A model generated the notes under the pieces. The model made no database searches, had not been told where the DNA came from, and was given only the letters and a program-made list of their open reading frames with translations. DNA of 64,000 nt from Alviniconcha marisindica (lineage: Eukaryota > Mollusca > Gastropoda > Provannidae): contig JABMCL010002815.1 in assembly GCA_018857735.1 (NCBI GenBank), positions 786,001-850,000 on the forward strand, given 5' to 3'. The translations under genes and the position numbers were made by a program. Numbering within the stretch: position 1 is the first letter of the stretch; each line of letters opens with the position of its first letter. Positions 23,256-35,400 of this stretch are shown piece after piece.

Positions 23256-26200
23256 GACAGGGAAGAGATCTGAGTGTTTGCTGGTACAGTCTTAGTAGTA
23301 GTATGGACGGCTGTGAGTTTGACCAGTTCCCCTTACAGTGATTATTTGACCAGTTTCCTATGAACCACTTTCCCCTCCTTATAGATGTTACACAGTTTGA
23401 AAAATGTCCAATGTGATCGCTGGACAGCATCTTGAAAGTTTGAAAAATATAATGAAAGTTTGAAAAATGTCCAGCCTGATCACTGGACAGCATCATGAAA
23501 GTTTGAAAAATGTCTAGCCGTTAAGTGGGAACCAATGATTCTGTTTTCAGGGCCTGGATTGGAAGAGCCACAGCAGAACACCCTCAAGTACCTGGAAGAA
23601 GTTGCAGTAAAGTCGGCCAGGTAAAGTCGTCAGTTTTACACACCCTCCCGTACTCTCCTTTCTACTTCTGACACTCTCGGCCTCCAGATCCCTCATGCCA
23701 GACTTTCCACTGATGGTTCCCTGCGCCCTTTCTGTCTTCGGTCCCACTGCGCGGAATGACCTTCCCCTTCCTCTCCAAAAGAAACCATCTCTTGACTCCT
23801 TTAAATCAAGCATCATGCTTACCATCCTGTGCTGCTGTCTTCAACCATCTTTTCATCCCTCCCAAGTCTCTGTTTGCTGTCCGTTCTAAGTTGCGTGTAA
23901 ATTAAGTTTTGTATAGTTGGTATGCTCGTGTGTGCAGGTGCTGGTGTATGTGTGCGTGAATGTGCTTAGAATAGTCTCTGTGGACAAGAGTTTGCGCTCT
24001 GTAAATGCTTTAATTATTGTCACTGTGTGTGTGTGTGTGTGATCAGAGAAGCAGACAGTACATTTTTGTTTGTTTTTAAGAGTGAAGAATTGTGGGGCAG
24101 GGGACGGGATGGAGTCTTCCAGGGGAACTGAACCAAGGCCCACAAGTCACAGGCTCTTATCAATAGGAATGGAATGAAACATGCACATGGCAATGTTGCA
24201 CTCGATTTGTCATCTTATTTTTGTTAAAATCCACATTAGAGACAACAGCAAAAAAAACATGATTGACTGCTAGTTTTCTCAGACAAGATTGAAACACAGA
24301 AAAGGTTAAAAAAAAAAAAAAAAGGTATTTATTATGACGAAACACAACATGCTAATTTTCAGGGTAACCCCCTTTTCAAGCTATAAAACAACATTTAACC
24401 AACAATTAAATGGTGAAAAATGAGATGTAGGATATTTGGTTGTTTTGGTGTCCAAACTGTTATCCTCTGAATGAGACGATGTGTGTGTGTGTTTTGCAGG
24501 GACCTTGCTGATGGCACGTTGAAGAGAACCCCGAAGAAGAAAGGCATACAGGACAGTAAGTTTCACTATCATTTTTGTCTCCCATGATTCCATGAGGAAT
24601 CTGATCACATGAAAGAGAGCTTTGCGTACGTAATCATTTTTGCCATGAGGTTTGTCATCACTCCTGGACGTGCTGGTGCATTGGTGTTCAGTTTGGGATG
24701 ATTTTTAAGATGGAAGAAAGGTGTATTTGTAATCAGACCTTGCTGTCTTCATCTAGTTCTATGTGCGATGTAGGCCATTTTGGATCCTCAGTCCGATGGC
24801 TGCCAGGAAGTCTGCTGTCACTGTCAGTGAGAGTCCATTAGCCAGCACCCAGAGCTTGGTGCCCAAGCTGGCGTCGGTCGGCCAGTCGGCCAAAAGGCTT
24901 GGCGGGCTGTCTCGTAACGTTGGAAAGTTGTGCAGAATATGCTCTGCTTGGGGGTCCGCTTTTTTTTCTGAGTCACATTCACAGCGGGCTGAATCAACAA
25001 GACCCAGTGTCTTGAGATGTTTCTTGAGCCCGCAGCGTCCAGTGTGTGGACGGAAGATTATGGTTCGGCGCCTCCTGCCTGGCATCCTGTCCTGGTCTTG
25101 CTGAGGGCTGTAGCCATCATTTCTGGTCTTCCACTCAGTTTTCTGCTTCTGAGTGGTGTCCTGGCGTTTCTGTAGGAGGTGATGATGATGAAGAAGAAAT
25201 GGTGCTTGCGGACTCTTTGTTACTGCAGGTGCTGGAATGTGTCTTTCACAGATGATGGACTTTGTCCTGGCCTACAGGCTCTTTGTTATTGCTGGTGCTG
25301 GAATGTGGCTTTCACAGATGATGGACTTTGTCCTGTCCTACAGACTTTGTTACTGCAGGTGCTGGAATGTGTCTTTCACAGATGATGGACTTTGTCCTGG
25401 CCTACAGACTTTTTGTTACTGCAGGTGCTGGAATGTGTCTTTCACAGATGATGGACTTTGTCCTATCCTTCAGACTCTTTGTTACTGCAGCAGTTGGAAT
25501 GTTTCTTTCACAGATGATGGACTTTGTCCTGGCCTACAGACTCTTTGTTACTGCAGGAGTTGGAATGTTTCTTTCACAGATGATGGACTTCATCCTGTCC
25601 TACAGACTCTTTGTTACTGCAGGTGCTGGAATGTTTCTTTCACAGATGATGGACTTTGTCCTGTCCTTCAGACTATTTGTTACTGAATAAATCAGAATGT
25701 TTCTTTCAGAGGTGGACTTCATTCTGTCCAGTAGACTCTTTGTTACTGAATGAACTGGAATGTTTCTTTCAGAGATGATGGACTTTGTCTTGCCCTACAG
25801 ACTCTTTGTTACTGCAGGAGTTGGAATGTTTCTTTCGGAGATGATGGGCTTTGTCCTGTCCTACAGATTCTTTGTTACTGCAGGAGTTGGAATGTTTCTT
25901 TCGGAGATGATGGACTTCGTCCTGTCCTACAGACTCTTTGTTACTGCAGGAGTTGGAATGTTTCTTTCGGAGATGATGGACTTCGTCCTGTCCTACAGAC
26001 TCTTTGTTACTGAATAAATCAGAATGTTTCTTTCAGAGGTGGACTTCATTCTGTCCAGTAGACTCTTTGTTACTGAATGAACTGGAATGTTTCTTTCAGA
26101 GGTGATGGACTTCGTCCTGTCCTATGACGTGGGGAAGAATTTTGTATTCAACAAAGCCAGGAGCCAGGTGATGAAGATGACCAGTGGACTGTACCCGGCT

Positions 26201-26358
26201 CCGCTCAAAATTCTGGAGGTTGGTACAATGAAATATCCCGTAATTGTATCTGTCCTCTACTGTACTGTGCTGCTTTCTGGTCCCACCCATCCACTTTTAT
26301 GTGGCTTTTTTTTCTTCTTCATCGTGTCCTATGTTTTACTAAAGAATTTGTGCAGTTA

Positions 26359-26427
<69 letters not shown>

Positions 26428-29400
26428 CTCACCTTTATTAATTTTTAACATAGGTGAGAGAGAGAGAGTATGTGTTTGTGAGCTCACACCTTTATTAATT
26501 TGTAATGTGCACAGGTGTGTGGTACGTGCATATATGTGGTTGTGTGTGTGCGCGCGCGTGCATCCACTGTATATATATATTAAGTGTGTGTGTGAGTTCA
26601 TTGTTGAGTTTGTCTTTACTTTGTTATGCGTGAATGTGTCTGTCTGTTTTTTTTGCACATCTGCATGAGAGTGCCTGACTGTGTCTGTGTTGACACCCTT
26701 ACTTGTTACAATGCTAGTACTCACAGTGAGTGTCCTGTACACAACAGGTGGTGCGAACTGGTCTGGACAAGGGGCTGGACGCTGGCTACAAAGCAGAGTC
26801 TGAGGTCAGTGACGCTTGCACATTGAGGTGTTTGTGACACTTGCACAGTGAGGTGTTTGTGACACTTGCACAGTGAAGTGTTTGTGACACTTGCAGTGAG
26901 GTGTTTGTGACACTAGCACAGTGAGGTGTTTGTGACACTTGCACATTGAGGTGTTTGTGACAATTGCACAGCGAGTTGTTTGTGACACTTGCACAGCGAG
27001 GTGTTTGTGACACTTGCACAGTGAGGTGTTTGTGACACTTGTACTGTGAGGTGTTTGTGACACTTGCACTGTGAGGTATTTGTGACATTTGCACAGAGAG
27101 GTGTTTGTAACACTTGCACATTGAGGTATTTGTGACGCTTGCACAGCAAGTTGTTTGTGATGCTTGCACAGCGAGTTGTTTGTGACACTTGCACATCAAG
27201 GTATTTGTGTCACTTGCACATCAAGGTGTTTGTGTCATTTGCACAGTGAGGTGTTTGTGACACTTGCACAGTGAGGTATCAGTGACACTTGCACAGTGAG
27301 GTGTTTGTGACACTTGCACAGTGAGTTGTTTGTGATGATCATAGAGGGGTTCTGTACGGTGGTGGTCATAACTGAGGGGTTCCATAGGGTGGTGGTCATA
27401 ATAGAGGGGTTCTGTAGGGTGGTCATAGAGGGGTTCCATAGGATGGTCATCAAAGAGGGGTTTTGTAGTGAGGTAATCATAGAGGGGTTCCATAGGATGG
27501 TCATCAAAGAGGGGTTTTGTAGTGAGGTAATCATAGAGGGGTTCTGTAGGGTGGTGGTCATAATAGAGGGGTTCCATAGGATGGTCATCAAAGAGGGGTT
27601 TTATAGGGAGGTAATCATAGAAGGGTTCTGTAGGGTGGTCATCATAGAGGGGTTCCATAGGATCGTCATCAAAGGGGTTTTTTGTAGGGAGGTAATCATA
27701 GAGGGGTTCTGTAGGGTGGTGGTCATAATAGAGGGGTTCTGTAGGGTGGTCATCATAGAGGGGTTCCATAGGATGGTCATCAAAGAGGGGTTTTGTAGGG
27801 AGGTAATCATAGAGGGGTTCCATAGGATGGTCATCAAAGGGGGGTTTTGTAGGGAGGTAATCATAGAGGGGTTCTGTAGGGTGGTGGTCATAATAGAGGG
27901 GTTCTGTAGGGTGGTCATAATAAAGGGGTCCTGTAAAGTGTAAGGTGGTCATAATAGAGGAGTTCTCTAATGTGGTCATAAGAGAGGGGTTCTCTGAGGT
28001 GGCCATACGAGAGGGGTTCTGTAAGGTGGCCATAAGAGAGGGGTTGTCTAAGGTGGCCATAAGAGAGGGGTTCTGTAGTTGGTCATAAGAGAGGAGTTCT
28101 GTAGGGTGGTGGTCATCATAGAGGGGTTCCGTAGGGTGGTCATCATAGAGGGGTTCTGTAGGGTGGTCATCATAGAGGGGTTCCACCACAGCATGCATCC
28201 TTGGGACGTCTCTTCAGAGCTTGTGGTTTTATGAACACTCCCTCTTCCCGTTAGGCGAAGTCTCCCTCCCTCTCCCCACCTCCTGGGAACTTGGGGGGCC
28301 CCCTGCCAGTGCCTCTTCAGAGACCAACTCCGCGTTTATTAGACGAGTTTAACCAACTGACCAAACAAGCGTGCGTGCATGCTCAGCCGTGATGAGTGTG
28401 CGGGTGTTTTTGCAGGGGTTCGGTGAGCTGGGGATGACCCCAGAGTCCAAGGCTCTCATCGGGCTGTACTACGGGCAGACTGCCTGCAAAAAGAACCGCT
28501 TTGGAAAGCCTCAGCGACCGGTCAAGTGAGTGCGCCACAGCTGTAACCATGCTATCTAGCGCATTTGGCAAAGTTGGGTCTGTCGCTTTTTTTTCTCAGG
28601 CTTCCGACAAAGACCAAAAGCGACTGCCTTGGCGTTAATTGTGAAAATGGAGTGGCAGTAGTATGGCGTCTGAACTGTGAAGTGATGGGTGTGGATATAT
28701 CACATGTGAATGTAAGATGAGTAGGTGAATGATCTAATCTGTGTTTAAATGGTGAGATAAAAAAAAAAAAAAAAAAGTGCCTTGAAAGCTTCTGAAAAGT
28801 TGGTGAATTGTGGATTGAAATATTTGGACAAATCCTGGTGCAGGTATGATTAAAAAAATCAATAAAAAAAAATCAGTGGTTTATTTTCTGTCTGTTCACA
28901 GCAATTAGACCAAAAAACTAAAATGACAAAAATCTGATTTTTTCATCATCTTCAGTATGTATTACTAACTTAAGTTATATCAACTTACCCACATGATCAC
29001 AAACAATCAATTTGGCAACATAAATTATGACATTGGCATTATACAAAATGTCTCTTACATTGTTACATGCAACAAAGTTGAACCCATCTTTCCTAAACAA
29101 CTCTTGTATTAGGATGCAGCATGACTGAAAAATAACGGCGACATTTGCAGGACACTGGGTGTGCTTGGCGCTGGCCTGATGGGGGCGGGGATTGCTCAGG
29201 TGAGCATCGACAAGGGCATCCAGGTCCTACTGAAGGACATGAACGCCCAGGCTGTGGGCCGCGGGCAGGAGCAGATCTTCAAGGGGCTGAACGAGCAGGT
29301 CAAGCGCAGGAAGATCACCAGGTAGGCCTGTCCCGGAGAGCTGCTCACTTGTCCGTTTGCGTATGCCAGCATTGCCAGCGTTAACCCTTTCGGTCCCTGG

Positions 29401-32400
29401 CAGAAATCTTCTACGTTTTTGCTTTCATGGCCCAGCATTGGTTCAGCAAGGAATAGTGCTGTAGAAAACTGATTTATTATTATTGGTATTGTAGAGAGGT
29501 GTCGGTGGTTATCTTGGGTACTTTGAGAGGAAAGTGTCACCAATTGGGAGACAAACAGTTTTTCACATTAAGATTCAGAGTTTTTATTCACCCAGTTTAA
29601 CGGCTAGAAAGTGTTGCTTGGGAGAAACAGATTTTCAGATTCAGATTTTTTTTATTCACCATGTTTAACAGTAGGAAAGTGTCTTGAAAAGCAGTGAGCA
29701 TACAAACGTAAACAAACGACAACACTGACGTACGTCAGCTACACCTGTCCACACCAACAACAACACACACCAACACACATACACGTCCATGCATGCACCC
29801 ACATACACACACACACATATGCACACATGCAACGTCCCCACCCCCACCCAGCCACACCCTTATAGGTAATGGTCCAATTTGTAAAATATAGTCCTAGGTC
29901 TAAGTCTAACACAAAGCAAAGTAGAAGTTCAACACACACACACACACACACACACATGCTCATGCAATGTTGTCTGCAACTTCCAGTCAATAATTTGGAT
30001 GAGGTTAGGTAGTAGATTTTAATGTCCTGTCAAACGCATGACAGGCCGTTCTGGGTCACCCCAGGACAAAACAGTTTTATGAGGCATGGTTCATGTCAGA
30101 AGAATATGTTCATAAGAGTGGGAGGATAATAATCAGGACTTGAAAACACTGTTCATAAGGGTGTATGAGGAAATAGGGGCTCAGAGATGTTCATAAGAGC
30201 TGATAGTGAAATATTAGAAATATTAACGCGTGATGGTGTTCATAGTGTCAATAGTTATAGCTTGAAGAAAATGTTCATAAGAGAGGATAGTGAAATGGGC
30301 TTGACAGTATTTATAGTGTCGATAGTTATGGCTGGAAGAAAATGTTCATAAGAGTGGATAGTGAAATGTCAGGGCTTGAAGGTGTTCATAAGAGTGGATT
30401 GTGAAATATGGGGGCTTGAAGATGTTCATATGAGTGGAAAGTTAAATCCCAGGGCTTGAAGATGTTCATACGAGTGAATAATGAAATATCAGGGCTTACA
30501 TATTAAGATAAATGTGGTGGGAGATGTTGCAGTGCTGCAGATATATTTCATGATAAACGTGACTAACTGTTTTGCCGTTGATGTTTCTGTGCCCTAGCTT
30601 TGAGCGCGACCACATCTTGTCCAACCTGGACCCCACCATCACGTACGACCGCTTCGGCAGCTGCGACATGGTGGTGGAGGCCGTCTTTGAGGACATCAGC
30701 ATCAAGCACAAAGTCATCAAGGAAGTTGAACCTGTAAGTTCTCAGCTGGTAACCTGCTGCCACCCTCGTTGACGTTACTTTCAACTGTCGCCCCTTTTTG
30801 TGCTGTCGGGGGATCTGTAATTGTCACTTGCAGGGAACAGATTTTTGAACATGTTGGTAGGGTGAGGGGTGGGGGGAACGGGGAAGAAGTGAGCTCTGTT
30901 TATTCTCATGTTTCCTGACCAGTGACATTCTGTGTGTGTGTGTGTGTGTGTGTGTTTTCCAGGTCATTCCAGAGCACTGCATTTTTGCTTCCAACACATC
31001 AGCTCTGCCCATCACACGGATTGCTGAGGCCAGCATGAGACCCGAAAAGGTACTGTGATTCTCCAGGGTTCTGTCTACGTTCTTGGAAATAGATGAGGAC
31101 CCAGATCTGAGTTCTGATGTCATGTTCTGTGTGTGGTGGTTATGTTAGAGAGAGAGATAGGAGAGAGAGAGAGAGAGAAAGTGTTGCTGTCATGTTCTCT
31201 GTGTGGTGGTTGTGCGGGGGTGGGGCAGTAAGTGTTGCTGTCATGCTCTGTTGTGTGGTGGTTGTGCGAGAGAGGGGGGGGGGGGGGGGGGAAGAGAGAT
31301 CGTTTGATGTCATGTTCTGTGTGTGGTGATTGTGCGGGTGTGGGGGTGGGGCAGTAAGTGTTGCTGTCATGTTCTGTGTGTGGTGATGGGGCAGGGGTGG
31401 GGGTGGTGCAGTAAGTGTTGCTGTCATGTTCTGTGTGTGGTGATTGTGCGGGGGTTGGGGTGGGGCAGTAAGTGTTGCTGTCATGTTCTGTGTGTGGTGT
31501 GGGGGGGGGGTGGGGCAGTAAGTGTTGCTGTCATGTTCTGTGTGTGGTGATTGTGTGGGGGTGGGGCAGTAAGTGTTGCTGTCATGTTCTGTGTGTAGTG
31601 ATTGTGCGGGGGTGGGGCAGTAAGTGTTGCTGTCATGTTCTGTGTGTGGTGGTTATGTTTGAGAGAGAGATAGGGGAGAGAGAGAGAGAGAGAAAGTGTT
31701 GTCATGTTCCGTGTGGTGATTGTGTGGGGGTGAGGCAGTAAGTGTTGCTGTCATGTTCTGTGTGGTGATTGTGCGGGGATGGGGGTGGGGCCGTAAGTGT
31801 TGCTGTCATGTTCTGGGTGTGGTGGTTGTGCGAGAGAGAGGGGGGAAGAGAGATCATTTTGATGTCGTGTTCTGTGTGTGATGGTTGTGTGAGAGTGAGA
31901 GAGAGAGAGAGAGAGGCAGTATTGATGTCACATTTTGTGTGGTGGTTGTGTGAGAGAGGGAGAGAGAGAGGAGGGGAGAGAGAGATAGTAAGTGTTGATG
32001 TCACGTTCTGTATGTGGTTGTGAGAGAGAGGGTAAGCATTGATATCACATTCTGTGTGTGCTGGTTGTGCGAGAGAGAGGGGAGGAGAGAGAGAGAGAAA
32101 AGTGTTCATGTTGTGTTCTGTGTGTGGTGGTTGTGTGAGAGAGAGAGTGGGAATGAGAGATAGTAAGTGTTGATTGGCATGCACTATGTGGTGGTTGTGT
32201 GAGAGAGAGGAGAGAGTAAGTGTTGACGTTGCATGCTGTGGTTGTGCAGGTGATTGGCATGCACTATGTGGTGGTTGTGTGAGAGAGAGTGGGGAATGAG
32301 AGAGAGAAAGTGTTGACGTTGCGTGCTGTGGTTGTGCAGGTGATTGGCATGCACTGTGCGCTGGTTGTATGTGAGAGAGAGAGAGAGAGATAGACAGTGA

Positions 32401-35400
32401 CAGTGTTGACGTTGCGTGCTGTGGTTGTGCAGGTGATAGGCATGCACTGTGCGCTGGTTGTATGTGAGAGAGAGAGAGATAGACGGTGACAGTGTTGACG
32501 TTGCATGCTGTGGTGTGTGCAGGTGATAGGCATGCACTGTGCGCTGGTTGTATGTGAGAGAGAGAGAGATGAGACGTGACAGTGTTGACGTTGCATGCTG
32601 TGGTGTGTGCAGGTGATAGGCATGCACTGTGCGCTGGTTGTATGTGAGAGAGAGAGAGAGAGAGAGACGACAGTGTTGACGTTGCATGCTGTGGTGTGTG
32701 CAGGTGATAGGCATGCACTGTGCGCTGGTTGTATGTGAGAGAGAGAGAGAGAGACGGTGACAGTGTTGACGTTGCATGCTGTGGTGTGTGCAGGTGATAG
32801 GCATGCACTGTGCGCTGGTTGTATGTGAGAGAGAAAAGAGGAGAGACGGTGACAGTGTTGACGTTGCATGCTGTGGTGTGTGCAGGTGATAGGCATGCAC
32901 TGTGCGCTGGTTGTATGTGAGAGAGAAAAAGAGGAGAGAGAGACAGACAGTAAGAGTTGACGTTGCATGCTGTGGTGTGTGCAGGTGATAGGCATGCGCT
33001 GTGCTGCGGTTGTATGTGAGAGAGAAAAGAGGAGAGGAGAGATCAGACAGTAAGCAGTTGACGTTGCATGCTGTGGTGTGATGCAGGTGATAGGCATGCG
33101 CTAGTGCCGCTGGTTGTATGTGAGAGAAAAAAAGGGACCGGAGACAGACAGTAAGAGTTGACGTTGCATGCTGTAGTGTGTGCAGGTGATAGGCATGCGC
33201 TGTGCGCTGGTTGTATGTGAGAGAGAAAAAGAGGAGAGAGAGACAGACAGTAAGAGTTGACGTTGCATGCTGTGGTGTGTGCAGGTGATTGGCATGCACT
33301 ACTTCTCCCCTGTGGACAAGATGCAGCTGCTGGAGATCATCACCACCAAGCAAACATCCACGGACACCGCAGGTGAGATGAAGAGGCGTTCGCTGGAAGC
33401 TCCCAGAAAGATGTTGGGACGCCAAAATTAGGTCCCTTAACCCCTTCACTGCCCCAGCATGTAAAATTTCTGGGCAGAAAAGTGCACATATGCGCCTGAA
33501 AACAGTACATTTCCTGGTCCTGTAATGAATCTGATTTCACTAGTGTGGGTTTTGATGAAAATCCTCTCACATGCGAAAAACACATAAAAGTTAATGATTT
33601 CAAATTTCCTACTTCTATTGGGTTTTTTTTTAAAGTGACACCACGGCAGTGAAGGGGTTAAAAGTAGCTGCTTTAACAACAGTGATATGAGAGTAATAAA
33701 GAATGAGTGGTTTTACTGTTTAGTTAATCAGCCATCTCAACGACTGGCTGAAGCGTCTCGCCACTAATGATGTTGAGAAAAAAATTAATCCACCTGGGTA
33801 TTCTGTTACCAGAAATGTATTTACCTCTGCCCCAACTTCCCCCTTAACGAAGTGGGAGTGCGGGAGCTTGCATCACTTTGTCCAGCTGTCTGTCACTGTC
33901 CATCTCAGATCTGTGTGTGTCCATGTTTGAGCTGATGAGCGTACAAGGGTGACTGAAGCGAGCTTTGCTGTATGTTCACAGCTTCAGCAGTGGATGTGGG
34001 ACTTCGACAAGGCAAGGTGGTCATCACCGTCGGGGACGGACCGGGCTTCTACACGACCCGCATCCTGGGACCCATGCTGGCTGAGGCCATCCGGCTCCTG
34101 CAGGTACGTTCCTGTTTCCGTGGTGTGTCTTGGAACCTCTGCAGGTATGTTCCTGTCTCCGTGATGTATCTTGGAACCTCAACAGGTATGTTCCTGTCTC
34201 CGTGGTGCGTCTTGGAACCTAGACAGGTATGTTCCTGTCTCCGTGGTGCGTCTTGGAACCTCGACAGGTATGTTCCTGTCTCTGTGATGTGTCTTGGAAC
34301 CTCTACAGATATGTTCCTGTCTCTGTGATGTGTCTTGGAACCTCTGCAGGTATGTACCTGTCTCCATGATGCATCTTGGAACCGCTACAGGTATGTTCCT
34401 GACTCCGTGATGTGTCTTGGAACCTCGACAGGTATGTTCCCGTCTCCGTGATGCATCTTGGAACTGCTACAGGTATGTTCCTGTCTCCATGATGCATCTT
34501 GGAACCTCCTGCAGGTACGTTCCTGTCTCTGTGATGCGTCTTGGAACCTCCGCAGGTCAGTTTCTGTCTCAGTGATGCGGCTTAAAAACCTCTGCAGGTC
34601 CGTCTGTCGCAGTGGTATGTCTTGGAACCTCTGCAGGTTGCTAGTGCATCTTTCAAGACTGCTTTTTCTAATACCTTTCTATGTAAGTGAACACCTTGAC
34701 CAAGGGCCACCCTTCTTTTAGCACCACTTTTTCTCCACTCTCAGTCTCTCTTATTGTATTGGGCATGACCCTGGGAGTAGCGCAGTAGAAGTGATCAGGA
34801 TATTATACAGATACCACACAACAGTCTTGCACCGTAGCATGGAGAGAAAAAAATTCTGGAAATACCTTATAGTGCAGGATTAACCCAAACCTGCATTCTA
34901 GCCGTGATGACTGTCAGGCAAGCGGCCCGCGCTGCCCATCATGGAAATGCATTTGCATTGACGTAGAGAGCTGCTGCTCTTTGTCCAACCTGCCTGTACA
35001 CGTGTGTGTGTGTGTTTTCTGTTTTTTTCTTCATCAGGAGGGTGTGTCTCCGAAACAGCTGGACAAGCTGACCCGAAAAGGAGGCCTGCCTGTGGGAGTC
35101 GCCACCCTTGCTGACGAAGTTGGTGTGGATGTGGCAGCGCACGTGGCGGAGGATCTTGGGAAGGCGTTCGGAGAGAGGTTTGGGGGTGGCGACATCAACT
35201 TGCTGAAGGAGATGGTTGGCAGTGGATTGCTTGGTGAGTTGGGTTTTTTTTCTTCCAGAAATGTTTTCATTAACATTTGTTGAGTGATTTGTACTAAAAT
35301 GTATCGAAAAGAGTTATCAGTGCTCACCAGACTAAGGGATACATGACTGGGTTTTTTTCTTCATTTTTTTCATCTGCCACTGGCCTCAACATGCAGTTCA

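Noticed and set aside
24759..25085. Host gene for the 108-codon minus frame
   Set aside because: Matches the tail of non-LTR retrotransposon ORF2; it lacks the rest of the ORF.
27221..28198. 325-codon minus frame ([14 protein letters not shown] repeats) as a repeat protein gene
   Set aside because: It is the complement of the 27 bp intron array in HADHA intron 10, with no codon-level conservation or flanking exons.
31702..33449. 368- and 421-codon minus frames ([18 protein letters not shown]) as genes
   Set aside because: They are antisense through the HADHA intron 14 arrays; openness follows from unit lengths near multiples of three.
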